Assembly: GCF_014206945.1 (NCBI RefSeq) | Contig: NZ_JACHON010000018.1 | Span: 1-64,000, forward strand | Direction of reading: 5' to 3' | Source: Gracilibacillus halotolerans | GTDB lineage: Bacteria; Bacillota; Bacilli; Bacillales; Amphibacillaceae | DNA length: 64,000 bases | Shown here: piece after piece, positions 27,198 through 36,089 of the stretch | Numbering within the stretch: the stretch's first letter is position 1 | Layout: each line of letters opens with the position of its first letter | The notes under the pieces: generated by a model | The model's input: only the letters and a program-made list of their open reading frames with translations | Told to the model about the DNA's origin: nothing | The model's database searches: none | Position numbers and translations under genes: made by a program

Positions 27198-29834
27198 CTA
27201 TTTTGCATCATACCAAGTCTCTCCATACGATACATCTACTTTTAATGGAACATCTAAGTCCAATGCTTGCTCCATCACGCTTACTACTAATTGTTGTGTT
27301 TCCTGAAGTTCGTCTTCTGGTACCTCAAGGATTAACTCATCATGTACTTGTAAAAGAAGTCTAGATGAGAGTTTATTCTCTTTTATTTGCTTATCCAATT
27401 CAACCATCGCTAATTTAATAATGTCAGCAGCAGTTCCTTGGATTGGTGTGTTCATCGCTGTTCTCTCAGCGAAGCTTCGCAAATTGAAATTTCGACTCGT
27501 TATCTCTGGTAAATACCTTCTTCGATGCAACAGGGTTGTTACGTAGCCTGTTTGCTTTGCTTGCTGAACAATTTCTTGCATGTATTGCTTGACACCTTCA
27601 TAACTTTCTAAATATCTATCAATGAATTTTTTCGCTTCTTTTCGCGTAATACCTAAGTTTTGCGATAAACCATAATCACTAATACCATAAACAATCCCAA
27701 AGTTAACCGCTTTTGCTTGGCGTCGCATATTGGATGTTACTTCGTCTTCACTTACATGAAATACTTCCATCGCCGTACGTGTGTGGATATCCATATCGTC
27801 TTTGAACGCTTGCTGGAGCTTTTCATCTCCTGCGATATGTGCTAGTACACGCAATTCAATTTGTGAATAGTCCGCAGCAAGAATTTTCCAACCCTTTTCA
27901 GAAGGAATAAAAGCTTGTCTAATTTTCCTGCCTTCCTCAATACGAATAGGGATATTTTGCAAGTTTGGTTCGATGGAGCTTAATCGACCAGTTTGTGTCA
28001 ATGCTTGGTTGAATCTAGTATGAATTTTATCGTTTCCTTTGTTGATTACTTTTAATAAACCTTCTATATATGTTGAATCGAGCTTTTTAAGCTGTCTGTA
28101 TAAAAGTAATTTCTCTATAATTGGGTGTTTTCCTTCTAATTGCTCCAACACATCAGCAGCAGTAGAATAACCCGTTTTTGTTTTCTTAATAACAGGAAGT
28201 TCAAGCTTTTCAAATAAAATAGGTCCTAATTGTTTCGGTGAGTTAACATTAAATGGTTCACCAGCCAACTCTTGAATTTCCGCCTCTAACGTTTCAAGCC
28301 GTTTCTTTAATTCTACACCCATTTCTTCTAGTCTTTCCTTGTCCGCTTTTACACCGAGAGCTTCCATTTTCCCTAGTACTACTGCAAGAGGTAACTCTAA
28401 ATCTAGAAGAAGATCTAATTGTTTATTTTCCTCCAATGATTGTTCGAGCTTTTCTTCTAAGGCAAAGATTAAACTCGTTTTTCTAACGATATGTTCTTGC
28501 CATATCTTATCATCATCAGGAAGTCTTAACTTCGCCCCTTTACCATAAACCTCTTCATCAAATAATACTTGTTTCTCCCCGAATCGGTGGCTAATGGCAG
28601 GAATGTCGTGATTGTTTTCAGACGGATCAACGATATATGACGCCAATAACAAATCGAACGAAATACCTTTTGCACTCATTCCTAATCTATTTAATAATAC
28701 CGTAATTTTTTTAGCGTCAAATACCACTTTCGTAGCTTCTGGATTTTCTACCCACTCTTTAAATTCTTTTGACTCCTCAAGAATAGAAACTGGGATAAAG
28801 TAGTTTCCTTTCTCATTAACAAGTGCAGCTCCATGAATTGTTTCTGTATGATAATTATCACCTAATATTTCCATATGAAACGCACTTTTATCCGTCAGTA
28901 TCTCTTCCGTTATTTCCTCAATCACATTATACGAAATGGATTCCAACTCTATTTCTTCTTGATGTTCTTCTTCCCCATCGACCCGTTTCAGTAAGGATTG
29001 AAAACCTAATTCAAGAAAAATTTCTCTTACTTGTTCTTCTTGATAACCATCGTATACTACCTCTTCAACCTCTATCTCAACAGGGGCTGATTGATTAATT
29101 GTTGCTAATTCTCTACTCATAAATGCATTATCTTTATGATTCGTGAGATTTTCTTTTAGCTTTTTACCAGATACTTCTTCTATATGTTCATAAACAGACT
29201 CTAGTGTTTCATATTGCTTTAGTAATTTTATAGCTGTCTTTTCACCAACTCCAGGTACTCCTGGAATATTATCTGACTTGTCCCCCATAAGCGCCTTTAA
29301 GTCAATTACTTGCTCAGGCGTAATTTCCATCTCATCCTTGAGAAGGCTCGGAGTATATGTTGCAACATCGCTGATTCCTTTTCTTGTTACCTTTACTTTC
29401 ACGTTTTCTGAAACAAGCTGAAGCATATCTTTATCTCCAGAAATAACTTGGACTTCCCATTCCTTTTCCTTCGCCTGCTTAGAAAGGGTACCTATAATGT
29501 CATCCGCTTCATAGTTCTCTAGTTCATAATGTTTTATATGAAAAGCATCTAACAACTGTCGCAATAGCGGGAATTGTTCACTTAGTTCAGGTGGAGTCTT
29601 CTGTCGACCTCCCTTATATTCCTTAAAGGTCGCATGTCTGAAAGTTGTTTTACCAGCATCAAATGCAACCATTAAATGTGTTGGCTTTTCTTCCTCTAAA
29701 AGTCGCATAAGCATAGTGGTAAAACCATATACGGCATTCGTATAAACACCTTTATCGTTGTTTAATAGCGGCAATGCAAAAAAAGCACGATAAGCAATAC
29801 TATTACCGTCAATCAGAATTAATTTGTTTTTCAT
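27198..29834 (-). CDS. polA: DNA polymerase I
   Basis: An 878-residue Pol I. An N-terminal 5' nuclease (LILIDGNSIAYRAFFALP, YEADDIIGTLS, GDKSDNIPGVPGVGEKTA) is followed by a degenerate 3'-5' exonuclease domain without the usual acidic residues, as in B. subtilis and Geobacillus. The polymerase has motif A DYSQIELRVLAHI, motif B RRQAKAVNFGIVYGIS and motif C QVHDELILEVP. It acts in gap repair and Okazaki fragment processing and heads the polA-mutM-ytaF-coaE group. Confidence 0.97.
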   Translation of the reverse strand: MKNKLILIDGNSIAYRAFFALPLLNNDKGVYTNAVYGFTTMLMRLLEEEKPTHLMVAFDAGKTTFRHATFKEYKGGRQKTPPELSEQFPLLRQLLDAFHIKHYELENYEADDIIGTLSKQAKEKEWEVQVISGDKDMLQLVSENVKVKVTRKGISDVATYTPSLLKDEMEITPEQVIDLKALMGDKSDNIPGVPGVGEKTAIKLLKQYETLESVYEHIEEVSGKKLKENLTNHKDNAFMSRELATINQSAPVEIEVEEVVYDGYQEEQVREIFLELGFQSLLKRVDGEEEHQEEIELESISYNVIEEITEEILTDKSAFHMEILGDNYHTETIHGAALVNEKGNYFIPVSILEESKEFKEWVENPEATKVVFDAKKITVLLNRLGMSAKGISFDLLLASYIVDPSENNHDIPAISHRFGEKQVLFDEEVYGKGAKLRLPDDDKIWQEHIVRKTSLIFALEEKLEQSLEENKQLDLLLDLELPLAVVLGKMEALGVKADKERLEEMGVELKKRLETLEAEIQELAGEPFNVNSPKQLGPILFEKLELPVIKKTKTGYSTAADVLEQLEGKHPIIEKLLLYRQLKKLDSTYIEGLLKVINKGNDKIHTRFNQALTQTGRLSSIEPNLQNIPIRIEEGRKIRQAFIPSEKGWKILAADYSQIELRVLAHIAGDEKLQQAFKDDMDIHTRTAMEVFHVSEDEVTSNMRRQAKAVNFGIVYGISDYGLSQNLGITRKEAKKFIDRYLESYEGVKQYMQEIVQQAKQTGYVTTLLHRRRYLPEITSRNFNLRSFAERTAMNTPIQGTAADIIKLAMVELDKQIKENKLSSRLLLQVHDELILEVPEDELQETQQLVVSVMEQALDLDVPLKVDVSYGETWYDAK

Positions 29835-29967
29835 TTGGCCCGGACTCCTTTTTAATGAAATGTTTGTTCTTATTTTATCATGTTTAGAAGAACTTATCAG
29901 CGTTAAGCTCTAGCCACCTTGCTCCTATCCTTTCCATAAAGTGTAACGCGAAATTTACTTAAAATTA

Positions 29968-30011
29968 AAAGAACTTGATCAAAAACTATATGAAGTTCTC
30001 AATCAAGTTCT
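29968..30011 (-). terminator. Terminator after hflC
   Basis: AGAACTTGAT and ATCAAGTTCT form the outer stem on the minus strand, followed by TTTT, just after the hflC stop. Confidence 0.82.
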
Positions 30012-30023
30012 AGTATTAAGTTA

Positions 30024-30959
30024 TTATTCTATATATCCCATTAATAAATCTGCGTAAGGAGAGCCTTGTGGAATAATAATTGTTGTTTCTCCGTCGATTG
30101 TTTTCTTGTAAGATTCTAACGTACGATATAACTGATAGAACTCAGCATCTTGGGAAAAAGCTTCATTGTAAAGTTTTGCTGCTTCCAATTCACCTTCTGC
30201 TCGAATTTCTTCCGCCTCTGCATTCGCCTTAGAAAGCATTTCGGTTACATCTTTATCCGCATTTGCCATAATCCTATTCTTTTCAGCTTCACCTTGTGAT
30301 AAATATTGCTGTGCTTGAGATTCACGCTCGGAAATCATACGATTAAAAACGGATTGTTCGTTCTCTTGTGGTAAATCCGTTCGTTTAATTCTTACATCAT
30401 CCACCTGAATTCCGTAATTATTGTTACTCAACAGCTCATTCACTCGCTCAGTAATCCTCGTATTTAAATCACCACGTGTACTTTCTTCATCATTAATAAT
30501 CTGATCATAATTCAACGCACCTAATTCGGTGCGGATAACAGAGAAAATAAACTCTCCCATCCGTGTCTCGGCATTGATTTCCGTACGTGCGTTTTTAATC
30601 ATCGCTTCAGGGTCTGTAATTTCCCATACAGCATAGTTATCAATGATCATTCGTTTTTTATCAAGCGTGTTAATTTCTCTTTCCGTTACATCGTAAACTA
30701 ATTTCTTTTTAGGTAATGTTGTTACTGACTGTAATAAAGGAATACGGAAGTTCAATCCAGGTTCATCTACAGTACGTACAACTTCCCCGAACTGACGAAC
30801 AACTTTATATTCTCCTTCTTTCACAACATACATACTACTGAATAAAATCAATAGTACTACAAGTGTAATGAGGAGAGAGACGCCTATCTTCACATATCGT
30901 CTTATTTCTTTTGGAGAAAGCTTTTTTGGTTGATACGTATTATTGTTGTTCGTTTCCAT
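30024..30959 (-). CDS. hflC: SPFH domain protein HflC
   Basis: A 311-residue membrane-anchored SPFH/prohibitin-like protein. A cytoplasmic lysine-rich N-terminus precedes one membrane segment (about 24-46). The SPFH domain starts YVVKEGEYKVVRQFGEVVRTVDEPGLNFRIP, and a coiled-coil region contains SERESQAQQYLSQGEAEKNRIMANADKD. HflKC modulates the FtsH protease in other bacteria. I chose ATG 30959 because GAGGAGG lies 9 bases upstream. It overlaps the hflK end by 20 bp, suggesting translational coupling. Confidence 0.92.
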   Translation of the reverse strand: METNNNNTYQPKKLSPKEIRRYVKIGVSLLITLVVLLILFSSMYVVKEGEYKVVRQFGEVVRTVDEPGLNFRIPLLQSVTTLPKKKLVYDVTEREINTLDKKRMIIDNYAVWEITDPEAMIKNARTEINAETRMGEFIFSVIRTELGALNYDQIINDEESTRGDLNTRITERVNELLSNNNYGIQVDDVRIKRTDLPQENEQSVFNRMISERESQAQQYLSQGEAEKNRIMANADKDVTEMLSKANAEAEEIRAEGELEAAKLYNEAFSQDAEFYQLYRTLESYKKTIDGETTIIIPQGSPYADLLMGYIE

Positions 30960-31932
30960 TAGTCTCTTCCTCCTCTTGTTCAGTATTGTCATCCGCATTG
31001 TCTGTTACTGGACCTGGTGCTGCTCCTTGCTGTTTGCCCAACGGTAAATACTTTAATGTATTTCCATCATCGTTCATTATATAAATCTCTGCACCTGGTA
31101 ACACTTGATCTAATGTTTCTAGGACAAGACGTTGCTTCGTTACCTCTGGATCATTTTCATAAGCAGCATAAAGAGCATTAAACGCTGCTACATTTCCACG
31201 AGCATTTTCTACTCTTGCAATCTTATCTCCTTCTGCACGAGAAATAATTGCATCCTTTTCTCCGAGCGCCTCTTCGTACTTCTCATTACGATATTTCTCT
31301 GCTTCGTTTTCTTTCGTATTCATGGTTTCACGAGCATCTGTAACTTTCATAAACGCTTGTCGTACTTCCTCATTTGGAAGATCAACCTCTTGTAATTTAA
31401 CATCTTGAATCGCAATTCCAACATTATAATCATCCATTATTTTTACAAGTAATTCGAGCACATCATTCTCTATTCTTGCTTTTCCATCGGTTAGTGCCTC
31501 ATCAATATTAGATGAGCCTATAATACTTCGCAATGCTGCAGATGTCCCGTTGTATAGGACTTGTTCTGGGTCTTCCGCATAAAATAAATATCTTGCTGGA
31601 TCTACAATCTTCCACTGTACAACCAAATCCGCCTGCAGAATATTCTCGTCTCCGGTAATCATTCGAACTACATCTGCACTTTGTTGTTCTTCTGGATCAT
31701 AACCAAAGTTTAAACTAAATGTTTCCGTGGATACCTTTTCAACAGATTGAATCGGCCAAGGTAGCTTGAAATGTAAACCTGATTCAGTTGTACTCTCCTC
31801 TGCCTTTCCGAAAGTGATTAACACTGCTTGTTCCGATTCATCTACGGTATACCAGCCGGTAAGTAAAAATAAACCAAGAAAGATAACAATAACAATTATC
31901 CCTATCGTCTGGTAAATTTGTTTTAATGTCAT
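30940..31932 (-). CDS. hflK: SPFH domain protein HflK
   Basis: A 330-residue partner of HflC. The N-terminal membrane segment (about 7-27) is followed by the SPFH domain with DESEQAVLITFGKAEESTTESGLHFKLPWP, a coiled coil (ENEAEKYRNEKYEEALG), and a strongly acidic Asp/Glu-rich C-terminal tail. hflK-hflC form their own unit between polA and phoR, where B. subtilis has no such pair as far as I know. A near-consensus sigma-W type promoter is 36 bp upstream, like those of the flotillin operons of B. subtilis. Confidence 0.92.
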   Translation of the reverse strand: MTLKQIYQTIGIIVIVIFLGLFLLTGWYTVDESEQAVLITFGKAEESTTESGLHFKLPWPIQSVEKVSTETFSLNFGYDPEEQQSADVVRMITGDENILQADLVVQWKIVDPARYLFYAEDPEQVLYNGTSAALRSIIGSSNIDEALTDGKARIENDVLELLVKIMDDYNVGIAIQDVKLQEVDLPNEEVRQAFMKVTDARETMNTKENEAEKYRNEKYEEALGEKDAIISRAEGDKIARVENARGNVAAFNALYAAYENDPEVTKQRLVLETLDQVLPGAEIYIMNDDGNTLKYLPLGKQQGAAPGPVTDNADDNTEQEEEETNGNEQQ

Positions 31933-31967
31933 TCTCTTTCCCCCTTTGTATGTACTCTTCTATTATA

Positions 31968-31993
31968 TACGAACAACTAGTGTAAAAGTTTCA
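31968..31993 (-). promoter_or_regulatory. Sigma-W type promoter of hflKC
   Basis: On the minus strand TGAAAC (31993-31988), a 16 bp spacer and CGTATA (from 31971) match the sigma-W consensus completely. The expected start of transcription lies about 25 bp before the hflK ATG, leaving room for the AAAGGGGG ribosome binding site. Confidence 0.82.
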
Positions 31994-32076
31994 TCTCACT
32001 CATTTTTACGCAAAATAATGAAAAAGTAAGCTATCTGGAAGTTTGTTTTTATTCTTTATTCTCTTATCAGCAGACA

Positions 32077-32120
32077 AAAAGACGGTACTATTAGTAGAAC
32101 GTACTAATAATATCGTCTAA
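32077..32120 (-). terminator. Terminator after phoR
   Basis: GACGATATTATTAGTA and TACTAATAGTACCGTC form an imperfect 15 bp stem on the minus strand, followed by TTTTTG, directly behind the phoR stop. Confidence 0.82.
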
Positions 32121-32124
32121 ACGT

Positions 32125-33510
32125 TTATCTATCATGGAGTATCGGTAATTGTATAATGAATTCTGTTCCTTTGTTTACCTCACTAAACACACGAATATCT
32201 CCTTCATGTGACTCAACAATATGCTTCACAATAGCTAAGCCAAGTCCCGTACCCCCAGTGTTTCTACTACGAGCACGGTCTACTCGGTAGAAGCGTTCAA
32301 ATATCCGCGATTGTTCTTCTTGAGGGATACCGATACCTGTATCTTCAATTTTCCATTCCAGATACGTTTCCTTTTTATGAATCAAAATTCTTACTTCGCC
32401 ATCTTCTGGTGTGTAATTAGTAGCATTGATGGCTAGATTAAGAAGTACTTGTTGCAAACGGTCTGGATCCCCGTAATAGGAAAGATTCGGTTGTATCTCA
32501 GTGTACAGATGAATCTTTTTCTTTTCAGCTTGGTCTTTAATCACCTTTAATGGTGTTTCTATCCATTCATCTATATGAAAATGTTCATAATTTAATTGTA
32601 TGCCTTCCCTTTCTAATTTTGTTAATTCGAGTAAATCATCAATCAATGCCTGCAGTCGCTTACTCTCATTAAATATGATTGTTAAAAATTGATTGTTTAT
32701 CTCCTTATTATTAGGAACTTCTTCTAATAATGTTTCCGCAAATCCCCTGATGGAGGTAATCGGTGTTTTTAATTCATGGGATACATTTGCTACAAAGTCT
32801 TTTCTCATCTTTTCGACACGTTTTAATTCTGTAATATCATGAAAAACGAGGACAACACCTTCTAGTTCCTGTTTTTCACTCATTACTGGTGCACTAGTTA
32901 CTTCGTAATAATGAGGATAACTATGGGAGGTGTGTGTGAATTGACCAGTAACCTTTTCTTCATACAGAAAGGTTTCTTGAACAACCCGCTGAACTCCAGG
33001 ATCTTCAATAATCTCATAATAGAGATAACCTAGCAGTTTATTCGTATCTCTTGAAAAAATATCTTTAATTTTACGATTTACTAAATGGACATAACCACGT
33101 TCATCAATTAACATGATTCCACTTTCCATGTTATTGATTACTGTTTCCCATTGTATCCCTTGTATCTTCTCATGGATAACAATTTCTTGGAGGTCGCGTG
33201 CAAGTTGGTTAATCGCATTGCTTAAATCGTGTGCTTCACCATACGATTTCACGTAGGTCCTTACCTTATAGTTACCTTTAGCTAGTTCATTCGTTGCGAT
33301 TGCTGCAGCCTTAATCGGCTTTACATAATTCTCAAAGATATTATATGTAAGGATAAGTACAATGAAATAAGCGATAACAACTGCTGTCATAATAAGAATA
33401 CGTTCTTCTAAAGTTAGTAATGGAGCAATAACCGCTCCTAAGAACAGGAATACAATCGTTATTAACACAATGTATCTCGTAAACAAGCGCGTATCCCGTT
33501 TTCCATCCAT
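32125..33510 (-). CDS. phoR: Phosphate-regulon sensor histidine kinase PhoR (no extracellular domain)
   Basis: A 461-residue histidine kinase. Two membrane segments (about 12-33 and 37-57) are joined by only a few residues, so the extracytoplasmic domain of B. subtilis PhoR (about 579 residues) is missing. A HAMP-like linker (about 58-110) and a PAS domain (about 120-225) follow. The phosphoacceptor His is near 245 in FVANVSHELKTPITSIRGF. The ATPase has NLAINATNYTPEDG, DTGIGIPQEEQ and GGTGLGLAIVKHIVESHEG. It overlaps the phoP stop by one base, so the pair is co-transcribed. The phoR identity rests on position beside polA and its partner PhoP. Confidence 0.88.
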   Translation of the reverse strand: MDGKRDTRLFTRYIVLITIVFLFLGAVIAPLLTLEERILIMTAVVIAYFIVLILTYNIFENYVKPIKAAAIATNELAKGNYKVRTYVKSYGEAHDLSNAINQLARDLQEIVIHEKIQGIQWETVINNMESGIMLIDERGYVHLVNRKIKDIFSRDTNKLLGYLYYEIIEDPGVQRVVQETFLYEEKVTGQFTHTSHSYPHYYEVTSAPVMSEKQELEGVVLVFHDITELKRVEKMRKDFVANVSHELKTPITSIRGFAETLLEEVPNNKEINNQFLTIIFNESKRLQALIDDLLELTKLEREGIQLNYEHFHIDEWIETPLKVIKDQAEKKKIHLYTEIQPNLSYYGDPDRLQQVLLNLAINATNYTPEDGEVRILIHKKETYLEWKIEDTGIGIPQEEQSRIFERFYRVDRARSRNTGGTGLGLAIVKHIVESHEGDIRVFSEVNKGTEFIIQLPILHDR

Positions 33511-34205
33511 TAGGAAGGTTCCTCCATTTTGTAGCCTAGTCCACGAATAGTTTTAATATAAATAGGCCGTTTTGTATCTGGTTCAATTTTCTCTCTAAGA
33601 TGACTAACATGGACGTCCACAATCCGTGTATCTCCGGCAAAATCATAATTCCATACAGCACTTAATAACTGATCTCTTGAAAGTACTTTCCCTTTATGTT
33701 GTGCTAAATAATGAAGCAGTTCAAATTCCTTTCGAGTAAAATGAAGCGTTTCTTCTCCTAATGTAGCCTCATATTTTTGTGGAAAAATAGTTATGTCGCC
33801 TACCGTTATGGAGGTTGAGATCTCTGAATCTTCACGTTTCCTACTTCTACGAAGAATAGCTTTCACTCGTGCTACAACTTCTTTTGGACTAAATGGTTTT
33901 GTTAAGTAATCATCCGCACCTAGCTCCAACCCCAAGATTTTGTCAATTTCTTCATCTTTAGCTGTTAACATGAGAATAGGTGTTTCAATTTTTTCTATTC
34001 TTAGAGCTTTACAAACTTCCGTACCGTCCATACCCGGTAGCATAAGATCTAGGATGATGAAATCATAACCTCCTGTTTTTGCTTTGTTTAAGCCTTCTAC
34101 TCCGTCATAAGCTGCTTCTGTTTCAAAACCGGATTTTTCCAAGTTATACTTAAGTAAAGTTACAATCGATTGTTCATCATCAACTATTAAAACCTTATCC
34201 GCCAT
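33510..34205 (-). CDS. phoP: OmpR-family response regulator PhoP
   Basis: A 231-residue response regulator. The receiver domain has the acidic pair DDE near 9-11, the phosphorylated Asp53 in IILDLMLPGMDG, and KPFSPKEVVARV. The C-terminal winged helix includes FTRKEFELLHYLAQHKGKVLSR and VDVHVSHLREKIE with IRGLGYKM. It is expected to control phosphate starvation genes and teichoic acid exchange. In B. subtilis mdh is directly upstream; here an insertion-sequence relic lies there instead. Confidence 0.92.
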   Translation of the reverse strand: MADKVLIVDDEQSIVTLLKYNLEKSGFETEAAYDGVEGLNKAKTGGYDFIILDLMLPGMDGTEVCKALRIEKIETPILMLTAKDEEIDKILGLELGADDYLTKPFSPKEVVARVKAILRRSRKREDSEISTSITVGDITIFPQKYEATLGEETLHFTRKEFELLHYLAQHKGKVLSRDQLLSAVWNYDFAGDTRIVDVHVSHLREKIEPDTKRPIYIKTIRGLGYKMEEPS

Positions 34206-34349
34206 TGTAGCACCTCTCTATTTTTATGCTTACCTTAATCATACATTGTGTTCCTTGGAAAGTGAATAGGTATTCCATACGAAAAGCAGCTATCAATGTA
34301 AAATTTCATTTACAATTCTAATAAATTTTTATAAATGCTCACTTACAAC

Positions 34350-34590
34350 TCAAAATTCATATTGTTTATTGTTTTTTTGTCCTTTAAACGGATCAAACTC
34401 TTCGAACATTGTTAATTGGTCCGTCATGTAATCTTATTTTAGCTGATTCCTAATATATTCTTGTATTTTCTTCCTATTTCTACCCACCGTATCTACGTAG
34501 AAACCACGGCATCAAAACTTGCGATTTCCGTATTTATATTTGAGATTCGCGTGACGATCAATTACACTAGTAAGCTATGACATAACTAAA
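34350..34590 (-). pseudogene. tnpA: Remnant of an IS200/IS605 family transposase (TnpA, C-terminal part)
   Basis: In one minus-strand frame the sequence reads DRHANLKYKYGNRKF, stop, CRGFYVDTVGRNRKKIQEY, IRNQLK, stop, then DQLTMFEEFDPFKGQ and a final stop at 34352-34350. These are the conserved C-terminal residues of IS200-type Y1 transposases. The first stop (TGA at 34514-34512) stands where Trp is expected, and a second (TAA at 34436-34434) interrupts the C-terminal helix. The N-terminal catalytic half is absent or unrecognisable. The 563 bp gap between phoP and icd holds only this relic and the icd terminator. Confidence 0.87.
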
Positions 34591-34708
34591 TCTTACAATA
34601 TTAAAGGCGAACAATTATAAAAAGCATACAAACTGAACTGATTCTAACGAATCATTTGGTTTTTAGTATGATTAAATAATTCTGTCTCAGCCTCTTTCAA
34701 AAACATAT

Positions 34709-34753
34709 AAAAAAGCTGCCAACGAGTTCACGAACAACTTGTTGACAGCTTAT
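34709..34753 (-). terminator. Terminator after icd
   Basis: AAGCTGTCAAC and GTTGGCAGCTT form the stem on the minus strand, followed by TTTTTTA, 16 bp beyond the icd stop. The citZ-icd transcript therefore ends here. Confidence 0.9.
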
Positions 34754-34768
34754 TTGATGGATAAATAA

Positions 34769-36034
34769 TTATCCCATATTTTTAATTAATTCATCAGCAA
34801 ATCCAGAACATTTAACTTCTTTCGCACCGTCCATTAGACGTGCAAAGTCATATGTTACAACTTTAGATGAAATAGTTTTCTCCATAGAGTCTGTGATTAG
34901 TTTGGCAGCTTCAGTCCAACCTAGGTGTTCAAGCATAAGTACACCAGATAGGATAACGGAAGATGGGTTTACTTTATCTAATCCAGCATATTTAGGAGCT
35001 GTACCATGAGTTGCTTCGAAAATAGCGTGTCCAGTGTCATAGTTAATGTTTGCACCTGGAGCGATTCCGATTCCACCAACTTGTGCAGCTAGTGCGTCAG
35101 AAATATAGTCTCCGTTTAAGTTCATTGTAGCTACAACGCTATGCTCTTTTGGACGTGTAAGGATTTGTTGTAAGAAAATATCAGCGATAGAATCTTTTAC
35201 AATAATCTTACCTGCTGCTTCTGCGTCTGCTTGTGCTTTGTTTGCAGCATCTTTTCCATCTTTCTCAACAATGCGGTCATATTCCGCCCATGTAAATACT
35301 TTATCTCCAAACTCTTCTTCTGCTACTTCATAGCCCCACTGTTTAAATGCACCCTCAGTAAACTTCATAATGTTACCTTTATGTACTAAAGTAACATTTT
35401 TATAGCCATGATCAATTGCATACTGAATCGAAGAACGTACTAGACGTTTCGTTCCTTCAGCTGATACAGGCTTGATTCCGATTCCAGAAGTTTCAGGGAA
35501 ACGGATTTTATCAACGCCCATTTCGTCCTGTAGGAATTGTACGACTTTCTTAACTTCATCTGAACCTTCCTGCCATTCGATCCCTGCGTAAATATCTTCT
35601 GTATTTTCACGGAAGATAGCCATGTCTACATGCTCAGGATGTTTAACTGGTGATGGTACACCATCAAAATAGCGAACTGGACGTAAGCAAGTATATAGAT
35701 CTAATTCTTGACGAAGCGCAACGTTCAATGAACGGAATCCTCCACCGATTGGCGTTGTTAAAGGACCTTTGATTGCAATTTTATAGTCACGGATTACATC
35801 AAGTGTTTCTTGTGGAAGCCATTCGCCAGTTTGATTAAACGCCTTTTCCCCAGCAAGTACTTCTTTCCACTCGATTTCTTTTTCACCGTTATAAGCTTTT
35901 TCTACTGCAGCATCAAGTACTCGGCTTGCTGCTGCCCAAATATCTGGACCTGTTCCATCTCCTTCAATAAAAGGGATAATTGGTTTATTTGGTGTTTGAA
36001 CGACACCATTCTCTACTGTAATTTTTTCACCCAT
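34769..36034 (-). CDS. icd: Isocitrate dehydrogenase (NADP)
   Basis: A 421-residue enzyme (B. subtilis 423) that converts isocitrate to 2-oxoglutarate. It has the N-terminal [16 protein letters not shown], the substrate segment [27 protein letters not shown] with the phosphorylatable-type Ser, and [14 protein letters not shown]. The cofactor-binding region is [19 protein letters not shown] 36034 is preferred because AGGAGG lies 10 bases upstream. It follows citZ by about 55 bp. mdh, normally third in this operon, is absent. Confidence 0.96.
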   Translation of the reverse strand: MGEKITVENGVVQTPNKPIIPFIEGDGTGPDIWAAASRVLDAAVEKAYNGEKEIEWKEVLAGEKAFNQTGEWLPQETLDVIRDYKIAIKGPLTTPIGGGFRSLNVALRQELDLYTCLRPVRYFDGVPSPVKHPEHVDMAIFRENTEDIYAGIEWQEGSDEVKKVVQFLQDEMGVDKIRFPETSGIGIKPVSAEGTKRLVRSSIQYAIDHGYKNVTLVHKGNIMKFTEGAFKQWGYEVAEEEFGDKVFTWAEYDRIVEKDGKDAANKAQADAEAAGKIIVKDSIADIFLQQILTRPKEHSVVATMNLNGDYISDALAAQVGGIGIAPGANINYDTGHAIFEATHGTAPKYAGLDKVNPSSVILSGVLMLEHLGWTEAAKLITDSMEKTISSKVVTYDFARLMDGAKEVKCSGFADELIKNMG

Positions 36035-36089
36035 TATTACGATTCCTCCTACGCATAAAGTAATATATATCACTTTCTATTGAAAATGA

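Noticed and set aside
29903-29951. Possible fourth, degenerate repeat copy (AAGCTCTAGCCACCTTGCTCC and AAGTGTAACGC)
   Set aside because: Only short stretches match and the arms no longer pair; too weak to list as a repeat.
34591-34700. Second half of the IS200 element or its left end
   Set aside because: Upstream of the TnpA relic I cannot see catalytic residues or a terminal hairpin; the boundary is not defined.
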